Assembly: GCA_963834365.1 (NCBI GenBank)
Contig: CAWIBS010000022.1
Location: forward strand, 1 to 64,000
Direction of reading: 5' to 3'
Origin: CAWJAP01 sp963834365
GTDB taxonomy: Bacteria; Acidobacteriota; Vicinamibacteria; Vicinamibacterales; Vicinamibacteraceae
Length of the DNA: 64,000 nucleotides
Positions within the stretch are counted from its first letter, which is position 1; each line of letters starts with the position of its first letter. A program made the translations under genes and the position numbers. A model generated the notes under the pieces. The model saw only the letters and a list, made by a program, of their open reading frames with translations. It ran no database searches and had not been told where the DNA came from. Positions 35,986 to 45,175 of the stretch are shown here, in pieces.

Positions 35986-38655
35986 ATGCGTCAACTGGCC
36001 CTCGCGATCCTGATGGCCCTCGCCGGCTGGACGGCCGCTGGCGTCCTGGCGGTCTCGGATACCAGCGCCGCGAGCCGTATCGGACTGCTGCCGACAGTCT
36101 GGCTTCCGGCAGCCGCGCTCGCCGTTCTGGCCATGCTGCTCGCCTGGAGGCGAGGTCCACGTCGTGCGCTTGCGTACGCGGGCGTTGCGGGGCTCTGTCT
36201 GCTGCCCTGGGTCCCCGCGGTCGCGCCGCCGGCGTTCCTGCTCTGGACGGGGCCGCTCGCCACGCTGCCCTGGCTGGGTGCAGCGGTGGCGGCCGTCGCG
36301 GTCTGGTCCAGGGGGCGCTGGTCGAGCGCATGGTTCACTGCGCCCAGTCACGCGTCTCGCCTGGCGTTTCTCACGGCGCTGACCGTGTATGCGTGCGGGT
36401 ATGCGCTGGTGGCGCACCTGCATCCCGGTGGCGACGAGCCTCACTATCTGATCATCAGCCACAGCCTGCTCGAAGACGGCGACCTCCGGATCCAGAACAA
36501 CCACGACAACGACGATTACGCGGCGTTCTTCCCGGGCCGACTGGCGCCAGACTTCCTGCGCCGCGGCACGGACGGTCAGATCTACTCGATCCATGCGCCC
36601 GGCCTGCCGGCGCTCCTGCTGCCGGCGTACGCCGCGTTCGGGATGATGGGCGCTGTCGCGTTTCTCATCGTCCTGTCGGCGCTCGGGACCGCTCTGCTCT
36701 GGCGCGCCGCTCATGACGTGACCGGCGACGCGTCCGCGGCCTGGATCGCCTGGGCAGCGGTCGCGCTCTCCGTGCCGTTCGTCTTCCACACGTTCGTGAT
36801 CTTCCCGGATGCCCCTGCGTCGGTGCTGGCGCTCGTCGGTGTTCACGCGATCGTCCGCGCCTGGCTGCCAGGGCGCGGTAGTCCCGGCATGAAGTACTGG
36901 ATTGCGGTGGGCGCGGCGCTGGCGATGCTTCCGTGGCTGCACACGCGATACAGCCTCCTGGCCGGGATCATCGGGCTCGCCCTGACCTCGACGCTGGTGT
37001 GGCAGCGTGCGGCGATCGCAGCCGCGGCGCTGCTGTCGATCCCGGTCGTCTCGGCCGCGGCATGGGCCGGCCATTTCTGGATCATTTACGGGACGCCAAG
37101 TCCCTCGGCGCCCTACGGCGGCTATACGCAGACGGCCTGGGCCAACATCGCGCCGGGCGTGACGGGCCTTCTCATCGACGGCCAGTTCGGCCTGCTTGCG
37201 ACGGCGCCGATCCTCGCGTGGGCGGTAGTGGGGCTCGGCAAGGCGCTCTTCGGGCGGACGGAGGTCGTTCGCGTCCCGGGTGTCCGGGTGGTAGCCCTCA
37301 CGCTGCTGGTGATCTGCGTTGGATACGTGACGGTGTCGGGCGCCTACCGCATGTGGTGGGGCGGTGCGAGTGCGCCGGCTCGGTTCGCCGTGCCGCTGGT
37401 GCTCTCACTCGGCTTGCCCATCGCCGTTGCCTGGACGTCGGCGCGGTCGCGTGCTTCGCGGGCGCTGATGCTGGCGGCGCTGAGCGTGAGCGTCTGGATG
37501 ACGACGGTCTGCCTCACGGCGGATGGCGGCCGGCTCGCGTACAACGCGCGCGATGGCGTCGCGCTCTGGGCAGCCTGGGCGAGTCCGGCGGTGGACCTGG
37601 CGCTCGCGTTGCCCGGCGTGCATCGCGGGTCTCCGCTCGCCGCGCTCGGCCAGGCGGGCGTCTGGATCGCCGCGGCCGGCCTGACGTGGGCTGTCCTCGT
37701 CGTCCTCGAGCGCCGCTGGCGCGCCGATGCCCGCACCATGGGCATCGCGGCGCCTCTTGCGTGCGGCGCGGCCGTCATGGTCGCGGTCACGGGTTCATGG
37801 CACGTCATCGGCGCCGCACCCGGACGCCCCTCGTCGCAGGCCCGTCTGCTCGTGGCCTTCGATCGATGGCGGGGCGTCCACGGGGTCGAGATGGCCGGCG
37901 CGCCGAGGGGCCAACGCGCGATCGCCCTCCGCGATCCCGCGGCCATCGTCGCCGGGATCAGCCTTCCAGGGATCGCTCGCGGAGCGAGAGCCGTGGATCT
38001 GCCACCCGTCCCGGCGGGTCGCTATGCCGTGGTGGTCACGCGCCACGGGCCTGTGACAGTCCCGCTGTCCATCCAGGTTGGTCACGCGCCAATCCCTGCC
38101 GCGACCATCGATGTTCGCGACCGTGCTGAGGGGGACCCGGTGCAATTCGACCTGACCTTCCCCGTGGCCGTCGCCTCGTGGTCGGTCACCGGCCCGAGGG
38201 GCCGCGAAGCCCTCCCGATTGCCGTCACCGTCCGTCCGCAGCAGATCAATCGTCCAGCGGGTGGGCTGCGGGACAGCGCCAGTCGAGTGGTCGCATACGG
38301 TTCACTCCTCGCGTGCTTCATGGACGACGGCGCGTATGCGGAGCCAGGAGGATTCTGGATTCAGCCTGCGCACGACGTGACGGTCGTCGTCGGACAGAAC
38401 GACCGGCAATCACCGCTGCGCCTGGTCGTTCGAAACGTCCCGATCGCCAACCATCTCGAGGTGTCGGCCGGGAAATGGCGGGATGCCGTGACGCTCGCGC
38501 CGGGCGAGGAGCGCGTCATCATCGCACCGCCTCCGGGAGCCGCGCGGGCGACGGTGCTTCGCCTGCGCGCGGCGCACGGCGCGCGCCCCTCCGACTTCGA
38601 ACGAGGCAGTCGAGACCATCGGGAACTCGGAGTGTGGGTCCGATTCGAGCAGTGA
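35986..38655 (+). CDS. Large polytopic membrane protein, GT-C/GT39-like, with periplasmic C-terminal domain
   Basis: 889 residues. About twelve hydrophobic helices in residues 1-620 (LAILMALAGWTAAGVLAV; AVAFLIVLSALGTALLW; IAVGAALAMLPWLHTRYSLL). The first big loop contains YALVAHLHPGGDEPHYLIIS and ALLPAY-type segments; DEPHY is reminiscent of the acidic D-E pair that binds metal in GT-C transferases. The last 270 residues (VQFDLTFPVAVASWSVTG; ASRVVAYGSLLACFMDDGAY) look like beta-rich extracytoplasmic sequence. Substrate unknown. Divergent from two smaller GT-C-like genes, so a surface glycan locus is plausible. The 3' end runs straight into word repeats. Confidence 0.75.
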   Translation: MRQLALAILMALAGWTAAGVLAVSDTSAASRIGLLPTVWLPAAALAVLAMLLAWRRGPRRALAYAGVAGLCLLPWVPAVAPPAFLLWTGPLATLPWLGAAVAAVAVWSRGRWSSAWFTAPSHASRLAFLTALTVYACGYALVAHLHPGGDEPHYLIISHSLLEDGDLRIQNNHDNDDYAAFFPGRLAPDFLRRGTDGQIYSIHAPGLPALLLPAYAAFGMMGAVAFLIVLSALGTALLWRAAHDVTGDASAAWIAWAAVALSVPFVFHTFVIFPDAPASVLALVGVHAIVRAWLPGRGSPGMKYWIAVGAALAMLPWLHTRYSLLAGIIGLALTSTLVWQRAAIAAAALLSIPVVSAAAWAGHFWIIYGTPSPSAPYGGYTQTAWANIAPGVTGLLIDGQFGLLATAPILAWAVVGLGKALFGRTEVVRVPGVRVVALTLLVICVGYVTVSGAYRMWWGGASAPARFAVPLVLSLGLPIAVAWTSARSRASRALMLAALSVSVWMTTVCLTADGGRLAYNARDGVALWAAWASPAVDLALALPGVHRGSPLAALGQAGVWIAAAGLTWAVLVVLERRWRADARTMGIAAPLACGAAVMVAVTGSWHVIGAAPGRPSSQARLLVAFDRWRGVHGVEMAGAPRGQRAIALRDPAAIVAGISLPGIARGARAVDLPPVPAGRYAVVVTRHGPVTVPLSIQVGHAPIPAATIDVRDRAEGDPVQFDLTFPVAVASWSVTGPRGREALPIAVTVRPQQINRPAGGLRDSASRVVAYGSLLACFMDDGAYAEPGGFWIQPAHDVTVVVGQNDRQSPLRLVVRNVPIANHLEVSAGKWRDAVTLAPGEERVIIAPPPGAARATVLRLRAAHGARPSDFERGSRDHRELGVWVRFEQ

Positions 38656-38893
38656 GCCACGGACAGATCTGAGCCACGGACAAATCTGACAAGAGCGGAC
38701 AAGAGCTAAGACCGGAGTTCACGTGATTGACGTAGAGTCCGGCTTCAGCCGGACCGAAGACCGCTAAAGGCGGACACGACGAGGGCCGCCGGACCTGAAG
38801 GCCGGCCACCGACAGGGCTACCTAATTCGTAGCCCGGGGCTTCAGCCCGCAGCCTGTACCGAAGACTGAAGACCGAAGACTGAAGACCGAGGA
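38656..38893. repeat. Composite intergenic repeat array
   Basis: A 238-base gap between convergent genes made almost wholly of short words: GCCACGGACAGATCTGA and GCCACGGACAAATCTGAC (38656-38690), a GTCCGGCTTCAGCCGGAC hairpin (38737-38754), CCGGACCTGAAGGCCGG (38789-38805), a CCCGGGGCTTCAGCCCG hairpin (about 38832-38850) and GAAGACTGAAGACC copies (38860-38893). At least four repeat families lie side by side. Confidence 0.8.
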
Positions 38894-38905
38894 CCTTCCC
38901 GCGGC

Positions 38906-39727
38906 TTAGAACCGGACGATCCCCAGGACGTAGAAGCCCGTCAAGTCGAGGTCTCCGGAATCCCGGTCCACGACGTATGCCAGGTCGAGGCGCCGCCACC
39001 CGCCCATGACGCCCGCGTGCCGGTTGAAGCTGACCGTCCCGTAGACATCGAAGTCGTAGTAGTGGGCCGAATAATCCCGGCCCTCGTCTCCCGGGATGCT
39101 GAAGACCGAGAACTCGCCGGTGACGCTGACGTTGCGGAGCAGGTAGCCGCGGGCGGCGACGCCGATGGCGGGAATCGGCGCCGACGCTTCCGCGAATTCG
39201 GTGGTGATCGGGCTGTCGAACTCGACCTTGGCCTTCGTGTACTTCGCTTCCAGCAGCAGGCCTACATACCCGCGATCGCGGTAAAAGAAGTCGTACTCGT
39301 AGCCGACGCGCCAGGTGGTAAAGCTGGCCTCGACGTCCACCGGGATGTTCGGCGTATAGACCTGGCCGTTGAAGACGATCGGGCGCGTGAGGATGTGACC
39401 CTCCACCCCGTAAGAGATCGGAAGGTAGTCCACCTTGAACTTGTGCTTGCGGGCTGGTCTGAGCACCGCCCTGAACTCGCTCAGGCGCTGCGAGTCGATC
39501 CCCAGATCGGTGCTGAAGTCGACCTCGGTGCCCGGGAGGCCGAGCCCTTCGCTGGAGATGGTGATCAGGGGTTCAGGGTTCCACCAGCCGTAGGCGACCT
39601 CGAGCGTATAGAGCTCACCCGTCGCCGGGTCTCCACTGTACTGGGCGTCGGCGGAGACCGGCCCGAGCAGGCACGATGCGGCGGTGAGGACGGACAGCGC
39701 GAACGGTTTGAGCACGAACAGACGCAC
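38906..39727 (-). CDS. Outer-membrane beta-barrel protein of unknown family
   Basis: 273 residues with a signal peptide (FALSVLTAASCLLGPVSADA) and C-terminal Phe (GFYVLGIVRF). The mature part is built of alternating beta-strands: LYTLEVAYGWWNPEPLITIS, FTTWRVGYEYDFFYRDRGYV, GLLLEAKYTKAKVEF, GVMGGWRRLDLAYVVDRDSG. An 8- to 10-stranded barrel is likely. I cannot name a family. The start ATG 39727 is 58 bases from the divergent ABC exporter gene, hinting at a shared envelope role. Confidence 0.75.
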   Translation of the reverse strand: MRLFVLKPFALSVLTAASCLLGPVSADAQYSGDPATGELYTLEVAYGWWNPEPLITISSEGLGLPGTEVDFSTDLGIDSQRLSEFRAVLRPARKHKFKVDYLPISYGVEGHILTRPIVFNGQVYTPNIPVDVEASFTTWRVGYEYDFFYRDRGYVGLLLEAKYTKAKVEFDSPITTEFAEASAPIPAIGVAARGYLLRNVSVTGEFSVFSIPGDEGRDYSAHYYDFDVYGTVSFNRHAGVMGGWRRLDLAYVVDRDSGDLDLTGFYVLGIVRF

Positions 39728-39785
39728 ATCGGTCGGTATCGGCCGACGGGCCCGACGACTTTAGCGGCGCCGCTATACTGCGAGG

Positions 39786-41537
39786 GTGTCGTCAGCGATC
39801 GCCCGCCTCCTTCCCTACGTCACACGACACCGCCGGGCGGTCGCGACCGGACTGGCGTGCGCGCTCGCCTCAACCGGCGTCCAGCTCGCCGGCCCATGGG
39901 TGCTCCAGCACGCGATTGACGACCTCACGCGCGGCATCACGCCACCCAAGCTGTTCCAGTACGCCTCGCTCATCATTGCCGTCGCCGTCGTCGGGGGCCT
40001 GTTCCGCTTCCTGATGCGCCGCATCATCGTCGGCGCATCCCGCGACATCGAGTACGACATCCGCAACGACTTCTTCCGGCATCTGCAGCGGCTGCCGCTC
40101 GCGTTCTATCAGGCCAACCGCACCGGCGATCTCATGTCACGCGCGACGAGCGACCTCAGCGCGGTTCGCATGATGGTCGGGCCGGCGGTCATGTACGCCG
40201 TCAGTACCCTCTTCCTGTTCGTCGTCGCCATCGGCCTGATGCTGTCGATCGACGTGCGGCTGACGTTGATCGCGCTCATCCCGCTCCCGTTCGTCTCGGT
40301 GTCGGTCCGCTACTTCGGAACGGCGATTCACGCGCGGTTCGAGCGGATCCAGGCCCAGCTCGCCGATCTCAGCGCCATCGCCCAGGAAGCGCTGGCCGGC
40401 GTCCGCGTCGTACGGGCGTATCGCCAGGAAGCGACCGAGCTTGAGCGGTTCAGGCTCGCGAACGAAGAGTATCTCCGCAGGAATCGCGGGCTCATCAAGC
40501 TCCAGGGGCTGTTCTACCCGAGCATGTCGTTCTTTCTCGGACTCGGGGCCTTGATCGTCCTGTGGCTCGGCAGTCGCGACGTCATCCTCGGACGCATGAC
40601 CGTCGGCGAGTTCGTCGCGTTCAACGCCTACCTCGCAATGCTGGGGTGGCCGATGATTGCCTTCGGCTGGGTGACCAACCTGATGCAGCGCGGACTGGCC
40701 TCGTGGAAGCGGATGCTCGCCATCCTCGAAACGCCACCGGCGATCGTCGATCACGCCGAGGCCGGGCCCGCGGGCGCGTGGCCTGCGATCCGCGGCGCGA
40801 TCGAGTTTCGACACCTGACGTTCGCCTACGGCGATCGCCCGGTACTCGACGACATCTCGCTCGCCATCGCGCCTGGAATGAGCGTCGCCATCGCCGGTCC
40901 TACCGGCAGCGGCAAGTCCACGCTGCTGAGCCTCCTTCCCCGGCTGCACGATCCGCCACCGGGCACGGTCTTCGTCGACGAGGTGGACGTGCGACTGCTG
41001 CCGCTGCCGGTCCTGCGGGGCGCCATCGGCATGGTGCCGCAGGAGCCGTTCCTCTTTTCGGAGACCGTCGCCCGCAACATCGCGTTCGGCGTGCCGGAAC
41101 GCAACGATGTGGAGGACATTCTGGCGGTCGCCTCGATTGCGCGGCTGGACAAGGACGTCGACGCCTTCCCTCACGCGTGGGAGACGATGGTGGGGGAGCG
41201 GGGGCTGACGCTGTCTGGCGGCCAGAAGCAGCGTACGGCGATCGCGCGGGCGCTGCTGCTCGACCCGCCGATTCTCATCCTGGACGACGCTCTGTCCGCG
41301 GTGGACACGCACACCGAGGAAGAGATCCTGCAGCGGCTCAGGGCCATCATGCGCGGTCGAACGACGATCATCGTCTCGCATCGCGTCTCGACGATCCGCG
41401 ACGCCGACCTGATTGTCGTCCTGGAGAACGGGCGAATCGTCGAGCGTGGCCGGCACGATGATCTGGTCGGTGCCGGCGGCCCTTACAGCGCGATGGCTCG
41501 ACGCCAGCAGCTGGAAGAGGAGCTGACGGCGCAGTAG
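39786..41537 (+). CDS. ABC exporter, MsbA/ABCB type (fused membrane and ATPase)
   Basis: 583 residues from GTG 39786. Six-helix membrane domain (LACALASTGVQLAGPWVLQ; LFFVVAIGLMLSID-type helices; RTGDLMSRATSDLSAVRMMV coupling helix) followed by an ATPase with Walker A GPTGSGKST (about residue 371), Q-loop GMVPQEPFLFSE, signature LSGGQKQR, Walker B ILILDDALSAVD and switch His in VSHR. A homodimer or, with the second half-transporter at 42331, a heterodimer would export lipids or drugs. Uninterrupted. Confidence 0.92.
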   Translation: MSSAIARLLPYVTRHRRAVATGLACALASTGVQLAGPWVLQHAIDDLTRGITPPKLFQYASLIIAVAVVGGLFRFLMRRIIVGASRDIEYDIRNDFFRHLQRLPLAFYQANRTGDLMSRATSDLSAVRMMVGPAVMYAVSTLFLFVVAIGLMLSIDVRLTLIALIPLPFVSVSVRYFGTAIHARFERIQAQLADLSAIAQEALAGVRVVRAYRQEATELERFRLANEEYLRRNRGLIKLQGLFYPSMSFFLGLGALIVLWLGSRDVILGRMTVGEFVAFNAYLAMLGWPMIAFGWVTNLMQRGLASWKRMLAILETPPAIVDHAEAGPAGAWPAIRGAIEFRHLTFAYGDRPVLDDISLAIAPGMSVAIAGPTGSGKSTLLSLLPRLHDPPPGTVFVDEVDVRLLPLPVLRGAIGMVPQEPFLFSETVARNIAFGVPERNDVEDILAVASIARLDKDVDAFPHAWETMVGERGLTLSGGQKQRTAIARALLLDPPILILDDALSAVDTHTEEEILQRLRAIMRGRTTIIVSHRVSTIRDADLIVVLENGRIVERGRHDDLVGAGGPYSAMARRQQLEEELTAQ

Positions 41538-42123
41538 CGGTCAACGACCGTCGATCGAAGCCGACCTCCTGCCTGCGAAACGCTCCGGCCAGCCGCTCAC
41601 GTCTGCCGGCTGACTGGTACTCGAGCAGGACGATCCCGGATGTCGGATACAGCCGATGTCCGCTCAGCGACAGCGTCGTTCGCGACGACGCAGACGGCAG
41701 CATCGGAATGCCGCCGCCGAGCAGCACCGGGACGACCGCCGGTTCCACCGTGTCGACCACGCCGGCCTCGAGGAGCGTGCGGAACAGTTCGCCGCCGCCG
41801 AACAGCCAGATGTCCTTGCCGGGCCGTGCCTTGAGCGACCGGACGTGCTCGCCGGGATCGCCGTTGACAATCGAAACGGCCGGGTGGTCGGCTGGACGCA
41901 GCGTTCGCGAGAACACGACCACGTCGAGACCGGGCATCGCGCCGCCGCCGCCCTGCTGCAGCGTGGCTTGAAACGTCTTCCGTCCCATGACCGCGGTATC
42001 GAATTGTGCGAACAGCGCCGCGAAGTCGATATCCGGATCCATGGTGATCCAGTCGAACTCGCCGTGCGGGCCGGCGATGTATCCGTCGAGGCTGGTCGCC
42101 ACTTGATAGCGAAGGCGTCTCAC
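41368..42123 (-). CDS. RibD/dihydrofolate-reductase-like protein; 3' end probably shifted
   Basis: GTG 42123 follows AGGAGGGG. The RibD_C/DHFR-like core is clear: YQVATSLDGYIAGPHGEFDW, AVMGRKTFQATL, GKDIWLFGGGELFRTLLEAG and PVLLGGGIPML, ending LSLSGHRLYPTSGIVLLEYQ. Family members end soon after this block at about 180-190 residues and use NAD(P)H to reduce pterin- or pyrimidine-like substrates. The literal frame continues with Arg-rich sequence to 41368, overlapping the ABC exporter by 170 bases. Removing one base near 41610 would end it at TGA 41541, just past the exporter stop at 41537, which is the likelier gene end. Confidence 0.8.
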   Translation of the reverse strand: MRRLRYQVATSLDGYIAGPHGEFDWITMDPDIDFAALFAQFDTAVMGRKTFQATLQQGGGGAMPGLDVVVFSRTLRPADHPAVSIVNGDPGEHVRSLKARPGKDIWLFGGGELFRTLLEAGVVDTVEPAVVPVLLGGGIPMLPSASSRTTLSLSGHRLYPTSGIVLLEYQSAGRRERLAGAFRRQEVGFDRRSLTATAPSAPLPAAGVEPSRCKGRRHRPDHRAGHARRFARSPGRQSGRRRGSSRRDARR

Positions 42124-42330
42124 GTTGCCCCTCCTGACCAGTCGGGCCTTTGCGTCTCGAGAGTATTGCAGCAATCTGTTCGAGGGATCACGACCGGTGT
42201 CCTGACGCCATCGCGGCGAACGACCCGTCGTCGGCTACGATGGCGTGTCGGGAGTTCGACCGCGTGATCCTGGTCTCCGGCTGCCTGCTGACTGGTCGAA
42301 CTGGTCCCCGCTGACTCTGACGGCTCCGGC

Positions 42331-44248
42331 ATGCACGAAGAGGACGTTCTCGGCAAAGCCTACGACTCCCGCCTGATGCGGCGGCTGCTCGGGTACCTGC
42401 GGCCGTACAAGGCGTACGTGGGCTTCGGCCTGGTGGCGATCGTCGCGAGTGCGCTGGTGCAGCTCGCGCAGCCGTGGCTCACCAAGCTCGCCATCGATCG
42501 CTACATCGCCACCGGCGATCTGGCGGGCATCACGCGCATCGCCCTGGCGTTCCTCGCGCTGCTCGTGGTGTCGTTCCTGCTCGAGTTCGGACAGACCTGG
42601 GTGTCCCAGATGCTGGGCCAGCGGATCATGTTCGACCTCCGGCTGGAGATCTACGCGCAGCTCCAGCGGCTCAGCCTCAGCTACTACGATCGGCACCCCG
42701 TCGGACGGCTGATGACGCGGGTGACGAGCGACGTCGACGCGCTGAACGATCTGTTCTCGGCCGGCGTGGTCGCGGTGTTCGGCGACATCGTCATGCTGGC
42801 CGGCATCCTGGTCGTGCTGATCACGATGGACTGGCGGCTCGCGGCGGTGTCCTTCGCGGTGCTGCCGCTGATCGTCGTCGTGACCCAGTGGTTCCGGCGC
42901 CACGTGCGCGAGTCGTACCGTGAAGTCCGCACCTGCATCGCGCGGATCAACGCCTTCCTGCAGGAGAACATCACCGGGATGGCGACCGTGCACCTGTTCC
43001 GCCGCGAAGCGGCGAACTTCGATCGGTTCGACGCGCTGAACCGCGCCCATCGCACCGCCAACGTGAATTCGATCTTCTACTACGCGGTGTTCTACCCGGC
43101 GATCGAGCTGGTGAGCGCACTGGCGGCGGCCCTCATCCTCTGGTACGGCGGCGGGTGGGTCCAGGGCGGCACGCTGACGCTCGGCACGCTGGTGGCCTTC
43201 CTGCAGGTACTCACAGCGGTTCTTCCGTCCGATCAGCGACATGTCGGAGAAGTTCAACCTGCTGCAGGCGGCGATGGCCTCGTCGGAGCGCATCTTCGGC
43301 CTGATCGATACGCCGGTGGCCGTCCCGCCGCCGGCACGTCCCGTGGCGCGGCCGGCCGCCGCCGCGGGCCGGATCGTCTTCGATCACGTGTGGTTCGCCT
43401 ACAGCGACGAGCACTGGGTGCTGCGAGACGTGTCGTTCACCATCGAGCCGGGACGGCGGGTCGGGATCGTCGGCGCGACCGGCGCCGGCAAGTCCACGAT
43501 CATCAGCCTGCTGCTGCGCTTCTACGACGTCAGCCGGGGACAGATCCTCGTCGACGGGGTCGACATCCGCCAGCTCGATCTGGCAGACCTGCGTGGGCTC
43601 TTCGGGCTCGTGCTGCAGGACGTGTATCTGTTCTCGGGACCGATCGCGAGCAACGTGCGGCTGGGCCGCGCCGACCTGACGGATGCCAGCGTCCGGCGCG
43701 CGATCGAGGCCGTCCATGCCGACCGCTTCGTCGATCGCCTCCCCGAGGGTCTGGCGACCCCCGTGGCCGAGCGCGGCGCCACACTGTCGGTCGGACAGAA
43801 GCAGTTGCTGTCGTTCGCGCGCGCCCTCGCCTTCGATCCGCGCGTGCTGATTCTCGACGAGGCGACCTCCAGCGTCGATACGGACACCGAGATCCTGATT
43901 CGCGACGCCTTGCGGGTGCTGATGGCGGGCCGCACGACGCTCGCGATCGCCCATCGGCTGTCGACCATCCAGGACATGGATACGATCCTGGTGTTCCACA
44001 AGGGCGAGCTGCGGGAGTCAGGCAGCCATCAGACGCTGCTCGCCTCGCGGGGGCTGTACTTCAAGCTCTATCAGCTGCAGTACAAGGATCAGGAGCTCAG
44101 CGAACTTGGAAGTACGAGGTACGAAGTACAGAAGTACGAAGTAGGAAGCGAGGACCGAAGACTGAAGCGGGACGGGCTACGGGCTACAGACTACGGGCTA
44201 CAGCCTGAGGCCACGGGCTTCCCTGAGTGCTTTTCGCAAGTCCCGTAG
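42331..44248 (+). CDS. ABC exporter, MsbA/ABCB type, one frameshift and repeat-derived tail
   Basis: About 600 residues. The first frame gives the membrane domain (LLGYLRPYKAYVGFGLVAIV; HPVGRLMTRVTSDVDALNDL) up to VAFLQ; removing one G at 43208 continues YSQRFFRPISDMSEKFNLLQ in the second frame. ATPase motifs: Walker A GATGAGKST (43471), QDVYLFSG, signature LSVGQKQ, Walker B VLILDEATSSVD, switch His in IAHR. The natural end is near LYQLQYKDQEL (44100). After that the frame reads STRYEVQKYEVGSEDRRLKR, which is the intergenic word repeat translated, to the stop at 44248. Same polarity as the exporter at 39786; the two may be partners. Confidence 0.85.
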
Positions 44249-44400
44249 TCCGCAGCCCGTAGCCCAGACCGAAGTGAGCTCCCAATGCACGCCGGACCTA
44301 AAGGTCCGGCCTACCGGTGCGGCCGCGGCAAGAATCGGTAGGGCGGGGCTTCAGCCCCGCCGACCGGGACCGCAGACCGAAGACTGAAGACCGAAGACCG
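44107..44400. repeat. Composite word-repeat array, partly inside an ABC-exporter reading frame
   Basis: Successive blocks: GTACGAGGTACGAAGTAC (44112-44145), GGACCGAAGACTGAAG (44151-44166), GGGCTACGGGCTACAG with ACTACGGGCTACAGCC (44173-44206), the inverted CCCGTAGTCCGCAGCCCGTA (44243-44262), hairpins GCCGGACCTAAAGGTCCGGC (44291-44310) and GGCGGGGCTTCAGCCCCGCC (44343-44362), then GACCGAAGACTGAAGACC (about 44376-44393). The first 140 bases are translated as the exporter's C-terminus. Confidence 0.8.
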
Positions 44401-44418
44401 CGACGGCAGCCAGCCCGA

Positions 44419-45165
44419 CTAGCCGGGCTTTCGCGCCATACAGAGAATCGAGCTGCCAATCGGCATGTTGGCGACCCGCAGGGCACCGGCTTCGGCATGC
44501 AGGCAGGCGGTCAGCGCGCGGTTGACGGGCCTGGACGGAATGGTGAGGTCCGATTCGAGCGCGGCCCGCGACGTGGCGCCCGACAGTCGCTGCCACGTGC
44601 GCGACGCGAGCATGATCGGGAACAGCGAGAAGTTCGTGTAGGTCATCCGCTCGACGATGAGTCCGGCGCGCCGCAGCGGACGCTCGAGCAGCGGCCGTGT
44701 GTAGCGGCGGACCTCCTGCGCGAACACGGCGTGGCTGCCGCGCAGCAACTCGAGCGCAGCGACGTTCAGGATGAGGTGTCCGCCCGGCTTGAGGACCCGC
44801 GCCATGTGGCCGACCGCCATCGCCTCCTGCTCTTCGGTCAGGCACTGCAGCACGTCGAACGACGTCACCAGATCGAAGTGATTCGACGCGAACGGGATGT
44901 GGGTGATGCTGCCGCGCGAGACGCGCTGGCCGCCGTTCGCCTGCGCATAGCGCAGCCCGTTCATCGTCAGGTCGAAGCCGAAGGCGTTGGCATACTGCGC
45001 GAGCAGCGTCAGGTTGGAGCCCGTCCCGCACCCGCAGTCGAGCGATCGCGGCGCGGGCAGCCCTGCCACCGCGCGCGCGATGAGCGGGCTGATGAAGCGC
45101 CGGAATCCTTTGAACCAGAAGTGCTCGCGCTCGGCCTGGAAGGTCTTCTCGAGTAGTTGCTCCAT
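44419..45165 (-). CDS. Class I SAM-dependent methyltransferase
   Basis: 248 residues. ATG 45165 was chosen because the family N-terminus (MEQLLEKTFQAEREHFWFKG) begins there; upstream in-frame sequence overlaps the neighbour. SAM-binding motif I is SLDCGCGTGSNLTLL, motif II FGFDLTMNGLRYAQ, and post-motifs NHFDLVTSFDVLQCLT and VLKPGGHLILNVAALELLRG follow. The C-terminal half has YTNFSLFPIMLASRTWQRL. The HFWFKGRR-type start is common in methyltransferases of glycan or lipid gene clusters; acceptor unknown. Stop lies at the edge of the repeat array. Confidence 0.85.
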   Translation of the reverse strand: MEQLLEKTFQAEREHFWFKGFRRFISPLIARAVAGLPAPRSLDCGCGTGSNLTLLAQYANAFGFDLTMNGLRYAQANGGQRVSRGSITHIPFASNHFDLVTSFDVLQCLTEEQEAMAVGHMARVLKPGGHLILNVAALELLRGSHAVFAQEVRRYTRPLLERPLRRAGLIVERMTYTNFSLFPIMLASRTWQRLSGATSRAALESDLTIPSRPVNRALTACLHAEAGALRVANMPIGSSILCMARKPG

Positions 45166-45175
45166 CGATCGCCGG

